A stretch of DNA of 64,000 nucleotides from Metopolophium dirhodum (lineage: Eukaryota > Arthropoda > Insecta > Hemiptera > Aphididae), in assembly GCF_019925205.1 (NCBI RefSeq), contig NC_083566.1, positions 6,138,001 through 6,202,000 of the forward strand, read 5' to 3'. Under the pieces are notes generated by a model that ran no database searches, was not told where the DNA came from, and saw only the letters and a list, made by a program, of their open reading frames with translations. Shown piece by piece: positions 1-14,131 of the stretch. Each line of letters opens with the position of its first letter. Positions within the stretch are counted from its first letter, which is position 1. A program made the position numbers and the translations under genes.

Positions 1-3000
1 ACTCGTAAACCACATAACATTAGTATTATTTTAAATAATATGGTTTTAATTCGTAATTGTTATATTCTTATTTTTACTATAATTTTATAGATATGTAGTG
101 TTAGTTATTATTAGTTATATAAGTTATAATTTATAACTTATACCTTATGAGGCACTCGTGACTCGTAACTTATGATACTTATGAGACTTATGTACTTAAA
201 ATTATTTGCCAACCTTAAAATATATTTTATAAATTAAACCGAAAAGAAGTGTCAAATATTTTTTGTATCAACAGTATTGATACCAATAATAGTAATACTT
301 CAGTTTCTCCAATGTATATTTTATTCAATAGTTTTTTATTTAAAAACAAGATTGAGACAATGGATAATGCCTTCCAGACTTATTGGCGTTGTTGCACATA
401 ACCTTAAGCGTCCGGTGCTATTGTAATTTTGTATACAAAAATACACTACGGGAATAATGATCCTCTTCTGTAGAATCAACCAAACTTAATAATTTTTTTT
501 TAACTAATGTAGGGTAATTTCTACAGGCCGCATCAACATTTTCATCTCAAACTTCATAATGTCTTTAAAAATAATACAATTTTAAGCGTTTTTTTATAAA
601 TTATATTATACAGTTATACCCATAGATAATAGATAATGGAAAGACCATCAGCGAGCCTTACATAAGCGTTCCTGAATGATAAGGTATGGAGTAATATATA
701 TTTTATACCATGAATAAGTAATTTTTTTCTCTTCTTTTTTTATTTAAAAGCAATTATAAATTATTTAAAATTAATAATTTTTTTTTTTTTTTGTACAATA
801 ATGTCAGTATACAAATTTCAAAATTTCAAATAATTGAATGATTCAAAATTCAAACTGCAAATAATATTTATTTGATAACATTAGTACATAGTGATAAGTC
901 AGAATGGTTACCTATTGGTTACTATTGGTAACAGTGGTATTGCTGGAGCTATACCAAAACTTCGGAAACGCTGCCCCATTGGTGTTTAGTATATAGGGAT
1001 GACCATCATATATTATCTATGATTATACTATTATTTGAAATAAAAAAACGGAGTTCAATGTGACCTGTAGGAAGTCTTCTTCTTATAGATAAAAAAATAG
1101 TTATCAAAATCCGACAATTTTACAAAGCTTGAAAAGTATTCCCTTAAAGTAATTTTTTTTCAATATAATATACCCTATCAACCCCCCTCCCCCTAAATAG
1201 GTATCGGGCAGTAGATTAGTGGAAAAGTTTTGTTAGGTACTTTGGACTGGAAATTTTATTTCAAATATGTGAGTGTTCAAGATCACTTGATAATGATGTA
1301 GATATACTTTTCATAAAATAGGATCCTCTACGTTTTTATTATTTAATATAGTGAGGTAAAAAATCTATATTAACTTTTATAGTCTTATAAATATTTATAT
1401 TTTAAATTAAATTTAAATATAAAACGTGTAAGCCTAAAATGAAGTACGTTGACATTTTTATCTTCCTCTTACATTCTAGACAAGGCTGCAATTGCCGTTA
1501 AACAAATCCAACGACATTATATTATTCATTAGTCATAACTATTACGTCTGATAATGTATATTATAATATCACATGAAAGTCACAAGAATATTAACGGAAG
1601 GTCACATCCTTGCTCACGCCCTTATTCGTTCAATATACTCATAATAATTGTAAGACAAGGTTAATAATACATTATTATCTATGCTAGACAGAGAAAAACC
1701 TAATGAGTAAAATAATTATAAGGTTTTTATAATCTATAATTTTATTTAAAAATATAAAATCTTAATAATTAATGTATCCAATACAAATGTATCACATAAT
1801 ATTACAGCCCATTTACAGGTAATCAATAATTTAGCTTAATCGTTTTATGCGTACCTATAATATCCATGACTAATAAGCTTTTAATTTATATTTGCTTACT
1901 GGGCCACTCTACTCTAATATATTTTCTCTGTAGAGACAAAACCATTTTGGACGTGTAAACTTAATTTGAAACGCAGGCTATACAAATACAAATTATTAAT
2001 TTCTAGTATATTTCAGTAAACCATACTAATAATTTTAAATATTTTTTACTTGAAATGGGTACCCTAAAGTATTAAAACAAAAAATTATGATTAATATTAG
2101 GTAAGTAGTAATGCATATAGTCAGAAATATTTCGTTTATAAAGACAATATTATAAAATTATTAATATCAATTAGCACTTTTAAAAATATTAAAATTTGTT
2201 GTGACTTCTTATTTAATACTTAAAACAATTATAAAGCAATCAGAAATACCTTATCACAATTTAGATATAAGATACTTCAATTGAATCTGTAATTACAATA
2301 TTTATTTTTCAATAAATATACAGTTTTTCAGAACATCCTTCTTGGTAAAACAAATTGTAAATTAAAATCCATCATTATTAATTAACATATCAGTACATCA
2401 CCATTGGTTTAATATATAAGTATACTAGGTGTCTACTGTCTAGGTATAAAGAATCTGTTTATGAATTATTGCATTCTCCCAATACTATATAATATAGCTG
2501 TATCATACATTTATACTATATAATTGAATAATATGTGTAATTATTTTACCTTAAAAATTTGTCTTTAATGGATTACTAATTTTGTTATTTTTGCGTTGGT
2601 CGAATGCAGGCATCTTAAAATATTATATAAGAACTCCGTATTATTATAATATCGCCGGTCTCATAACTCATAAGTCATATTAGTGTATCTACATTATAAT
2701 ACTATTATTTTTTTCATTATTATTACGCGTTGTTGTTGTTGCTAGTGCTGCTACTAAGCTGCTTATTCTGTTTAACATTATATTGCCTCCAGCGAATTCT
2801 TCGTACTGCCTAATAAAACGCAACGTTGCCAAACAGAAAAATCTTTGTGTTCAGTTCGTCTCAAAACCGCACGCGCAAAAAAATACCTTGTACAAGGAAA
2901 AACAATGTAATATTAGATAATATAATTTGTCTTGGCTGTTGTCTTGCATTTTCCAGCAATAGTTTATTGGTTTGAATAATGGTCGTTTTTCTTTTTTTAT

Positions 3001-6000
3001 TTTATAACACGAAGTGCCAACTGCCAATAGCTTATTTCCTCAAAGTTAATTGTAATGTATATTTAGCTAACAACAATGAACGTTACATTGACGACGTATG
3101 TATATTTATGTTGTGAAACAAACAATTATATTATATTTATATACTTAATATATATGCGTGTGTGCTGCAGCGAAAAAAACATACAACGCAAGGTATAATA
3201 TAAGTACCGTCTGTATTTTATTTGTTTGCTACATAAATCGCTTTGGCTTAAAGTTATAACTTATAACCAATGACCTAACCACTAGGCATCCTATGTTAAT
3301 ACAGTGCTACTGCAGATATAATACTTATACGAGGTCGGTTATTAAAAAAAAAACCAATTTTTTCGGAGTTAAATATGACTTCGAGGAGGTCATCTTGTAT
3401 TCTAGTGTCAATCGATGTTTGTCTTCCTACTCTACTATATGGAAATAATCTCAATGTTGAAACCGGAATGACTCACCGGATGTATTTATTCATAGTGTTC
3501 ATGTTTACAGTTTTTTTTAAGAGAAAGGTTTTGCTCCCTTCGAAGATCTTTTAATTACTATGTACTGGCTGTTTTATTTTATTTTGCTAGCTGTTTAATT
3601 TGTTGATTAGTCGCCAAATGTTGATAATATTAACTCCTGAACGATAATTGCAGCTTTGCTTATTATGTTTATATCTATTTTTGTTGGTAGATCCATTCTA
3701 TTTGTTGTCTAGGTTACTCTATGTTATTTTTGTTTTTTTAAGATTTTTACGTCATTAAGTCTCATCAGGATGACCACTTAATTTTTACAATAAATAAAAG
3801 GTGTTCAAACTTAAGTTAAAAGTATGCTATAGTATTAAACACGTTGACCAGTTACTTAAAATTTAAAAAAAACCATCGTTTGTACATTTTAAACTTAAAC
3901 ACTTAAATAAGAAGTATTATTATAATTTAAATAATTTATTGGGTATTTCGCTGTACATGTAAAATGTATTTTAATTGAAATCTGTAAAAACATTAAATTA
4001 ATTATATAGTATAGGTCCAGTTTTTTTTTTATATAAACTAAGATTATTTATGTATAATTCTATACGTTTTTATAAAGGTACATGATTACATGAAGCTAAA
4101 ATTATAAAACTAAATGTTTTTGACTAATGAAATTCAGTAGGTAGGTATGTTTGAATTTGTATTACTAAAGCAGTAAACACATTTAAACAAAATAAAAAAA
4201 ATGGCACGGTGTTTTTTGTTTTTACCTGTTTAACTTACGTCCGCAATTCGCCCAAAACTGAAATTACCTTCCAGAACCAGCCACTTGTACTATTTTTTCG
4301 TAATCCACAGTGAACTGTTCTTGCTATTCTTGATATCTAGATTCGCCAAACTGTTTCATATAGAATAGCACTGAACCCACCTACCAGTTACCTAACATAA
4401 TCAGTATCGACATTCATCTGATTTGGACAGTACGTAACCTTTCCGACGTTTGCGTGGCACGGATTTTCACTTTTTCTACCACTGCACTGTTTGAAAAAAT
4501 ACATTTACTCTACAAAAAAAGGTAATTTTCCAACGCTTCAAACCGCCATCGAGTATTAAACTTTCGATGCAAGCATGACAAAAAATACGTAGAAGGTATA
4601 ATGTTAATAAAACAATATATTATAAAGACAAAATTATAACTTGTGACAGTTTTGTAATAATGATATTATGAAATTCATCCGTGTTATTACTGTTTTTATA
4701 AATAATGTTGAGGATTTACAGAAATAAAATTTTATTTTATTTTTATTTTGCGTAACTTATTAATAGTCCCAGAAAAATAACAAAAACATATCATGTAAAA
4801 CCAAAGAAAGTTTCTTCAATTTCTTCTTATCGGATAAGAAAATGTGTCGGTACTATTATTTAAAAATTCAAATAACTAACCAAAGAGCAATTATATTAAA
4901 TATAATCGATAATAGTTTACATGACGTATAAAATGAATCGTGTAACCGTGTAGGTTCACGACAAGTATTTCGTGGATTTTCGCCGTGTAGTGGGAAATGT
5001 CGTGGGAACAGTACTTGTAGGTACTAATATTTGGTGTTTGGTATTTTCAGTGTTTGTTATTCGCCATCTTGCCGTGAATGACAATCATATTTATGTATCG
5101 GTCATACTGTCATAGTGATACGGTATGTGCAGATTTAATAGTCAAATATCCGTCAAATAAAACCAGTTGGACGTGCAACTTAATTATGGAGGTCCGATAT
5201 AATACCCTTCAGTAGGTTTAATTTAATTTGTATTATTTATTGTGTGGCAATAATATATATTATATTGTATGGTTATACTTCATGGTGAGTACTGAGTAGT
5301 GACTAATGAGTACTCTGATATTCTCCGATTTATCAAAATAACATCTGATTTATACGTCATAAATTATAATTACTTACCAAGTGCATTATCGTGTAAACCA
5401 AATTCTATACACTTAAATAGAACTTTAATATTGTTTTTATAAGGTGTTATAATACTAAGTAATAGTTATTGACTTATGAGTATATTCTTAATAGATTCTT
5501 TTCTATAAATTGAATCTATAGCCTATTTTCATTATTACAGATTCAATGATTTATTGTACTATTATACTATATTCTTCTAATTTATTCTTTAATTTAACCT
5601 AAAAAACAATTATATTATAATTTCTAATTTAATTTATTTATTATTCAAAATCCCATTGTCAGTATAACCTAATTTTATCACAGACTATATTTTAAAGTAA
5701 TCTTTGAATTTAAACTTTGGTGGCATAGTGTGACCGATACTAGAATTAATATTTGTTTAAATGTATTTTGAATTGCCTTAGAAGTTAGAACTTGATCAAT
5801 CTTATTCTTGTAGTAATTTAATCATTACATTGCTATACAATTTAAAAATACGATATTATATTGTGAATATTGTACTGCGTGGTATTTTATTAGTTTACCT
5901 TTACGTTTATACTTTATTGTACCTATAACATATTTTTATGGTGATCGTTAAAAGTAAATTTTGTGATTCATGGTGTGTTCATGGCCATTTGTAAGTATAT

Positions 6001-9000
6001 ATGATGTGAGCTAATGACAATATGTATAACGCACTTTCAAGCATGAAGAACACACGTAGACGTAAAAGACAAAAGTATAAATGACTCCCTTATTTACTTT
6101 TGAGGTGAATATATTAATTTTTGACTGGTGTTTATAATCTACAAACAAGTGGATAAAAACGAAGTCAAGGCAGAGTTTTGCAATTTGGAAGTTGTTGAGA
6201 TTATTTCGATCATATACGCAATTTCTAATTTAACAGTTGGAAAATTATTCAACTTATCTTATTAGCGTCTCCTTTTTGTCATCACACATTATGCTACATG
6301 ACGCCATCAATGAATATTATTATTATATTCGTTCTCATCTCATTGTTACTTTTCAGTATCCATACTGTGTAATGTCTTATTATTGCAATACAATGCAAAT
6401 ACATTATCAGGTGAATAGTAGAAGGGGATTCTTATACATACTATCTTCGTAATATTACAATGACTATAATATTATTATTATACTTGTATAGCGTAGGTAT
6501 AGTCTTTATAGTTCGCTGTACATTCTTGTATTCATTGTGGTAGGGAATGGTGCTAGATAATACATTGGGTCAATATTCGGTATGAATTTCAAGGTCCTGC
6601 GTGTATGCGTGATTCGAGTCGTTTGTTGCCCAACATCGCGTCAGTTAACGGGGAGAGGGTCAAGGGGGTCTGGACCCCCCAGGGTCTAAATTAAGGTTGT
6701 AATTATACTAAACTTGTTCTTCTATAAATGTCCCGTGTTTATATAGGTATAATTTTAAAATCTAGAATTACAGACAAATTGTGAATTTGTTAAATTTAGA
6801 GCTGCTGTAGTTATATTAATAAAAAAATAATTATATTTAGTTACATTATGTAATTATTATAATAGTGTTATGTTATTGATAGTAATTATATGATAAATAT
6901 TTTCTTGAACCGTATACTGATCAAAGTTAAATCAATACATGTACACGAACCAAAATAACAATATTTGCTTATTATTGGTGAACTCCTTAGTTAATGATGT
7001 AGTAAATGATGAGTAAATAATTTTTACTTAAATTGTTATTCATCGTTATGAAAACCGCTAGGTATTTGTACATTTTAGATGTATCGTATTGACAACTCGT
7101 TAAATATATTCAGATTGTCGATTTTGTGCAGTAATATGTTCTTCTAAAAACTTTGAGGTGGGTTTTTAGTTTCTCGGTGTTTTTCGAAATAGGTAATCAA
7201 GAAAAATACTGAAAAACGGGAATAATAAATATAATATCATTATAGAGCCTAACTCTTTGTTTTTTGTATGCAATGGTCAAAGATTATTGATTACAAATTC
7301 AACAAATCCATTACATTGATTTACTCAAGAACGAAGTATTCACTCTAACCGTTCTCAATACAGTAGAGTGACTATCCCAGTTTTTTTTTTTTAATATTGC
7401 TTAATAGTAGCAAACTTAGGCAACGGTTATTATTTTAGAGTATTTTCCTATATGATTAAGTACTAAACTTTTTTCGAAATTATTAATTTACTCTTGTACA
7501 TATTGTATAAGTTAAGCAGGCTCGGTCCGCGGTCGACGGTAACCGTGGTCTTATACTATTTTTAAGACAAAAAGTAGGAAAAAACATTGGCCCACCCTAT
7601 ATACTATATTATAGCGTTTGAATATTTATTTATTTATTGCATTTTAAATTAAATAAATATAGGTACCTATAATAATAATGTTATTTTTACAAGTATAAAT
7701 ATTTAAATAAATATATTGTTTACTTACAATACTATAAAAAACATTGCTTGGATATGTTTAGGATATTTTTGTTAATTTAGTTTGAAATGTTCTATGGCGT
7801 ATAAGAGAAGAAAATGAGACCAAATTTAATTAAAACGCTGCCATCGTATCGTTAAACGGGACACTGTGGAGTTTTATGGGCCCGAAATAGTTGGTTTTAG
7901 ATATTCAGAGAAAAAATTAATTAAAGTTGTTGTAAAGTCCTAGGGCGGCGAGGGTTGAGATTCCGTATGAAGTTCTCTCTCTTTATAGAACGTTCAAGCG
8001 GGTGATACCAACCCTTTATATTTGTACCGAGAGAGAATATAGTGAGGAAGGGCATTTGAGCAATTTTAAAGAGGGTCGGAGAATGACAGAGCCTCTAAAA
8101 AAAATAATATATTTTAGGTAGTAAATAACATACCCACTACGGCCATACTATATAATATAAAGTATTAAAGTATTTATAATAAAAGTGCGTTAACGTATAT
8201 TGTATAATATAATATACTCAATGGTATAACGTTATAATAGTTAATAAATGAAATGTATTAATTAAATTATAAATATGATAGTTAATACCAATGTATAGAT
8301 TTACCCAAAGACTTTCTCGAGTCTCGTGCGAAAAATAAAAATATGTTTTGAACTCACATTTAGCGCACAGTCGTAACCTTTGATGAAATCTTTAACGCGT
8401 GCAGCATTTACGGTCTAACTTGCTGTTAAATAATAATCGATCCCAGTTCGAAAATTCAACAATTTACATTTACAATAAAAGGTCTTTAACGTCGACTCCT
8501 TGTCGCGTGGTTTGTCGTGTTCAGCAAAAAATCGATTTGGACGGTTTTTTAATTTATTAATTATGTAATATAAATATGAACTACGTTTTGGCCTCAGATA
8601 CGTTATAATTATATTATCTATGTATTTATTATTTATCTATATATTTTACAATGAACATTTTGTTAATATCGATTCTGCTCTATTTTTTGGATCTGTGTTT
8701 AAAACGGCAGTGTTGTTATAACACGTTTCGGGAATAAACCTCTGTTCTCGTCGGTCGCATATCGGTAGTATGACGTCTTAGTATCTTACTATCGGTTTTT
8801 ATGTAAATTCGACACACGGTATACCTATCATTTAAATGTAAATGTACCGAACCTCTGTAAAAACACTGCGTAAATGACTTCTCTTATATCACACAAATAG
8901 GTTATGATTCGCATGTTTATAAATGTTGAATGCTCCAATGTTGTGTCTAAAGTAGCTTTACTAAATTTTACACGATAGAGCAAAAACGGAATTTGACGCG

Positions 9001-9230
9001 TAAAGGCGTTGTGCGTAGGCAACATATTCAACTCGTCAGTCGCCATCAGTTTTCGTTGGCGTGACATGTGTGACAAAACGTTCCTGCACGATAGTTTTGA
9101 GTTTTTTTATAACATTTTATAGCAATCGTTATTTTTTGGCGATCGACAAACACTAAATAATTGTATTATTATACGCTTGGCCTCCCAGTCCCAGTCGGGG
9201 GACTACAATGTACACGGCGTTTGATACTAT
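1..9230. other. Gene-free AT-rich intergenic DNA
   Basis: I find no ORF with recognisable similarity here. The longest reading frames are about 70-80 codons, with composition typical of chance frames in AT-rich DNA. Homopolymer A/T runs and short TA-rich tracts are common. A small purine/pyrimidine-biased patch near 6640-6690 (G runs followed by C runs) looks like old transposon debris but is not classifiable. Promoter or enhancer sequence for the CTF8 gene may lie in the last few hundred bases. Confidence 0.6.
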
Positions 9231-9345
9231 TTATTTTTTTTATTCTCCCAGATCTGTGGATAGTTGTTGTTTCCAAGCTGTTGTGTTAAACTGGGCACGT
9301 TTTGATTTGATTTTGTAGTGAACCAAAAAAAAAAACCAACTGAAA

Positions 9346-9675
9346 ATGATTCTAGTGAAACTGATTGAAGACGGACTCGGATCGCCGCCCGAATGGGCCG
9401 CTGTGGAAGTGCAAGGTGAGCTCGAAACCCGCCGGCATACGCCGCTCGAACGCCAGTACGTCGGTGACCTGTTTGCGACCATTCATGATGGCGTGCCCAT
9501 ATTGATCATCGGCCATCATATCCTGTACGGCAAAGCGCAGACGTTCGAGAAGCCATTCGCCGTGATGAAGAAGTCGGATGCGGATGAGTACGTGGTCGAG
9601 GCCATTGTCACCAAAAAGTTGCTCTTCAAAAACCGGCCCAAGCCTATCATTGCCTGTCATTCCGAAGACCTTTGA
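9346..9675 (+). CDS. CTF8: Chromosome transmission fidelity protein 8 (CTF8) homologue, intronless
   Basis: The predicted protein has 109 residues, close to the roughly 120 of animal CTF8. The family signature is visible: an N-terminal strand (MILVKLIEDG), then EWAAVEVQGELE at about residues 16-27, the near-invariant GVPILIIGHHILYGK block at about 49-63, EKPFAVM at about 68-74, and LLFKNRPKPII near the C terminus. CTF8 joins DCC1 and CTF18 in an alternative replication factor C that acts with PCNA at replication forks in the nucleus and supports sister-chromatid cohesion. The start is the first ATG after a poly-A-rich leader and begins at the family's usual point. No intron is needed, and codon use is clearly more GC-rich than the flanks. 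A polyadenylation signal follows 33 bases after the stop. No neighbour is functionally linked. The identification is from recalled family motifs, not a search. Confidence 0.93.
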   Translation: MILVKLIEDGLGSPPEWAAVEVQGELETRRHTPLERQYVGDLFATIHDGVPILIIGHHILYGKAQTFEKPFAVMKKSDADEYVVEAIVTKKLLFKNRPKPIIACHSEDL

Positions 9676-9707
9676 ACGTGTCCGGCGCCCAGTATTTGGT
9701 CTTTTCC

Positions 9708-9713
9708 ATTAAA
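9708..9713 (+). terminator. Probable polyadenylation signal of CTF8
   Basis: ATTAAA, the common variant of the AATAAA hexamer, lies about 33 bases past the CTF8 stop codon. A T-rich stretch (about 9720-9750) follows, as expected for cleavage and polyadenylation. Confidence 0.5.
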
Positions 9714-9759
9714 ATTGTATTATTCGTCGTTTTTACACAATGCTTTATTATTATACAAA

Positions 9760-12700
9760 TAATATGTAATTTATATTTTCCCCCGACATGACGTGATCTG
9801 ATTTCTGTCGAAACAAAAACTATATTGTAATAAAGTACCTACCATACAATATACATTATTTTTCCGAACTATGCGACTTTTTATTGCTGTAGTTGTAGTT
9901 GTATTTTTAGCGCGGTCGCGGCGCTTTGTGCCCCCGACGCCTAAAATAATCCAGCTAAGCAACCCAACTCTCACTGGTGATGTCTGAGCCGCGAGTGTTT
10001 CTAACGGCGGTTGTTAGCTGTACGATCTTTTATTTATATTCTAGGAATGCATAATATAATCAATTGAAGTTTGTCATTTTGTATGTACGGACGATTTCGA
10101 TTTTCCGACGATATTTTGCTAAATTCAAAAGCTATCGTCTGAAAATCGTCTTTCCGCTTGGGAGACGACTCTCACTGACATAATATACGCAGGAATATAC
10201 GCAAAGTTTGCCGCCCTTAAAAAAATAGTATTATCTCTGTTTTTAAAATGCCCCCTTATTAAAGTTCCCACGTAGGTGTGAGCCTATGTCGCCTGCCCCT
10301 TGAACCGGGCCTGAATATACGAACCAATATTGTCATATATTACGCCGTGTTCCATCCAATGCCGGCCTCGGATCCAAACACGTGTTACCGAGTATATTTC
10401 GTTAACTTCAATAACGCCATATTAAAATAATTGATGTATTTATCGATAGGAAGGCGGCTTTTGGTTTCGATTTTTTTAGAAAAAGGTAATTTTGTGGAAT
10501 ATAATTTAATACATTATAATAATATTGTGCATGTATAGTCACGCTAATCGATCCACGTCACCGACTGGCGTTGTTGTTGTTATAATAACAGTTAATATAA
10601 TATCTTATCGCATATTTTTAATACGAACAATCGTCACGGAATGTAAATAATTGAATAATTGTCGATTTCTTGCTCTATAGTCTTTACTAGTTTACTGTAT
10701 TCTCGTGTCTCATCTTGTTTCACCTCGATCCTAGTAAGTATTAATCGTGATTTACGCGTCTGATTGTTTGATGGTTTTTAGGCATATTATTCAGCATTCG
10801 TGTTGATGCGCCTGAACGTTGTTTTCGTTTATTTTTCCCCTCTCGAACCGACATTGATCTCAAAACCACCATTTGTAATGTGTGTGTATATTATATGAAC
10901 ATTCGTTTTCACCGACGTATATCGATTATTCTCCGAACTATATAATAATATAATCGATAATAATTTAATTATGGTGCACAACACGAGTGTTGAGTTCGCC
11001 GCGTAACACGATATCTGTGTAGTATGTACGGGAGAACAATAACGCGCGAACAAAAGTCGTCTTATTATTTATTACGCGCGAGGCGTAATTTAAAAGTTTC
11101 AAAAACAAAAACGTTATTATTCCATATAATGACGCGGTCCTTGTCCTCTATAATAATCAAAGCTGATATATTACACGGCGTGGAATACCAATATATTATT
11201 ATGTTATTGCAAGCGTCAAAAAATCACTGCAATCGTGTGTTTGTATGACTACTATAAATATATGATACATAATAATATAACGACACTGCAGAAACCAAGT
11301 GTCGTTACATAGTGATATATATGATTGTAATAAATATTTTTAAGACGTCCGACCACTCTTTCGATCTCTCTTTCTGTGTGTGTGTGTGTGTCTCTATTTC
11401 TCCCTCGACGTGTTTAGGTGCACAGGGCCGCGTGAGTCGCTGCAGTGGTTTTATTATACAATACAGCGATATTATATTTATATTTTTAACGAAATCTTAC
11501 TTTTCTCCCTCTGAACCCACGTATTTGTAGATAGTTTATTGTTAATTCGCGAACTGGCAATAATATATTTTATATTATACATAGTATACATTTATCTATA
11601 AATAATAATATATATATAAATACAAAACAAAAATAATTCTTTGAAAATGTTTGGTAATGATTTCTCAAAGAAAATCGGGTCGGCGAATTCGAGCCAAGGT
11701 CTCTATCCTATGGTGTTTGGTATGTGAGTGCGAGCCGAGCGACGGTGGTTATATAGTCGGCAGCCGGTCGAATAGACTGTTACAAATTCGTACGACCGAG
11801 AGGCCTGTTCCCAAGGACAAAGGACGCGATGTTAATTAAGTCCCTCGATTGTCTCGAGTTTATATTATGATTATTATTATTGTAAATCTAAATCTTGGAA
11901 ACGTTTCTTTATTTCGCGTATAATTATTAATAACGTTCAATGTCAGGATTTCCCCCACCCCCACAACCTTCTCGGCGATTGAGTCTGACGTCTAAAAAAC
12001 ACTCATTACACTATTACAAAATATTGTATAATATATATATTATAGTACCTACAGCGTTACAAAGTTTCTAATTTTTAAAAACATTATAATATCTAATTAT
12101 TATTTTATTTTTAAAGTTGTAATCTTATAATCATGCGTAATAACTGCGGTACTATTATTAGTGCTGCGCAGCACTATTTCTGGCGTTCGTCTTCAGACAT
12201 AATATTTTAATGTCAAAACGTAAAAAGTGACAAAAGTTAATCTCGCTTAATGTCAATTAATTGGTTAATTGTATTACAGGTGAATTTAAGTTTTGTAATT
12301 AGGAAAAACAAACAAATTACTTTTGGAGAAAATAAGTTTCAACATGGTTTCTTTTTGAACGACGCGTGACGTGTTATTTATTTCAAAACAAAAAAAAATA
12401 ATTTGACGTGCACAAATTAACTGTTTGTCGTCTCGTTACTACTATTATAATTTGTAACTTATAGTACTTCAATTTCAATCGTCCATCTAGATTATGACAT
12501 ATTATTATGATTTATGCACGATATATATAATAAGGGTATACCGCCTAACATTGTATTTGTGTTTGAACGGTTGTTGAGCACCTACCTAAATTTGTTTTTT
12601 AAAACATTTGCATTGCCCTTGAGTAGTATACTTGAAATTCATTTGTACATGAACAATTGGCTGATACAGTGCCATCTCGACCTGATGATAATTTGTCAAA

Positions 12701-13983
12701 ATGTAAGTTTCCTGCTATTGTAAGCAGAGAAATGGAACACATTCTTCCATTCATTATTTAAAAACAATGAAATTATCATAATTATTTGGACTAATATATA
12801 GTATTAAATTATCAAAGGGCAAATGTCTGACACCGTTCACTTCGCTGTCTTGAAAGAGCCTTGGTCTCCTTATTTTTCTTCGTTTTCATCGGCCCTGTGT
12901 AATACCTATCTAGGTGCATTATATAATACTGTGTACTGAATTTCGGAAAAATGTTCCGTGCGTCTTTTGACTTAAAATTATCTACCTCGTCGCCGAAATG
13001 TAAATTGTTTTTCTTTGACATTATCCCAATATATTAGTCCGTCATCGAATTCGCCGAAATAAATAATAACAATAATATTAAGCCTATACATGATGTTTTT
13101 ATAATATTATTTATTAAGATTATTATGTGTTTAATAGAATTAAAAAATAAGACTACTTATTTCGTAATTAGACTGGGTGGTTAAGGTAAACCAGTCTTCA
13201 GTCTCTTCAATTCAATTACCTACCTTTTTTTTCGAGGAAGTCACGGATACTAACGTTTGAATAATCTTCAGACACTGAACCATCACACTTACACTCCTCT
13301 GTAAATGCCTACAAAGCTTTGGAAACGTATAAATAATTATGACATTTATTGTGTTTCCGTTGAATAAATAATAAAGTAATAACAAATAATAAGTACAATT
13401 TAAATAATAACAAATACTTTTTTACGTAACACTGTAAAATGTTGCACAAAGCACAAATAACATTTACCGAAGCAGAGGCGCTAATAATAACGTTAAATAT
13501 GAGGTAATACAATTATCAGTATGCTGTATGCCCTACAAGACATAATGTACACTGACACTGGGACCATGTATAGTGTATACTAATTATTACTAGCCCTAAG
13601 GTCGTCCCTCGCTCTGAAACTGGCTGTGCAACTGAGACAGTTTGCCTTTTTTGAAGGGATTTTTCATGCATTTTGTTTGGTTTTGTTATCGCCTTCCGAA
13701 GGTCAATTTGTACGAATAAAAGAGAGAATACATTTTTTTCGTTAGATAATTTAAGATAAAATTTTGTTTTTGTAGATATTCATAATGTATACAAGTATAT
13801 TATATTACAAGATGTTTAGGATGAGTGTGTGATTATGACTTATGAGTTTAACATTAGGATTGTATTATTATTATTATTATTATTGTTTTGTTATTGTTTT
13901 TAATTTTATGAAATATTACATACTAAAAATGCTCATATCTCGCTTGAAATTAAAATATTGACAAATCGCTGACGCCCAGGCAT
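9760..13983. other. Intergenic DNA without a supported gene
   Basis: AT-rich with scattered CpGs. No frame gives a recognisable protein. A stretch near 10200-10320 containing blocks of C and G looks like decayed transposon sequence. A 69-codon minus-strand frame at 12812-13021 starts with an ATG but has no family signature, so I do not call it a gene. Confidence 0.55.
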
Positions 13984-14131
13984 AGATAATGTTCCTACTT
14001 AAAAGTTTGATAATAGGTCAATTCACTCTAATATCAAAACCAACAGCACACTATTGAAACTAGACAGTGAATGGACATTAGCTATGTCGTACTAAGACGG
14101 ATACAACAAATGCATGGGTAGCGTCCTCTTA
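13984..14131. repeat. Dispersed repeat, copy A (second copy at 58872-59011)
   Basis: The segment opens with AGATAATGTTC, continues with ATAATAGGTCAATT about 40 bases in, and closes with TAAGACGGA and then GTAGCGTCCTCTTA. The same blocks occur in the same order and with nearly the same spacing at 58872-59011. The middle is more diverged. This is a short interspersed repeat of unknown class. I see no coding capacity and no clear terminal repeats. Confidence 0.6.

Noticed and set aside
8828..9076. Minus-strand 82-codon frame divergent from CTF8 with a good ATG context near 9052
   Set aside because: No recognisable family, no convincing donor in frame, and composition near that of chance. It more probably overlaps the CTF8 upstream region.
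9352..9660. Minus-strand 102-codon frame opposite CTF8
   Set aside because: It is a shadow of the CTF8 coding sequence. The + strand product has clear family motifs.
12812..13021. Minus-strand frame starting MSKKNNLHFGDEVDNF
   Set aside because: It has an ATG and an upstream in-frame stop, but the later part is low-quality sequence without motifs. Nothing supports an exon border.
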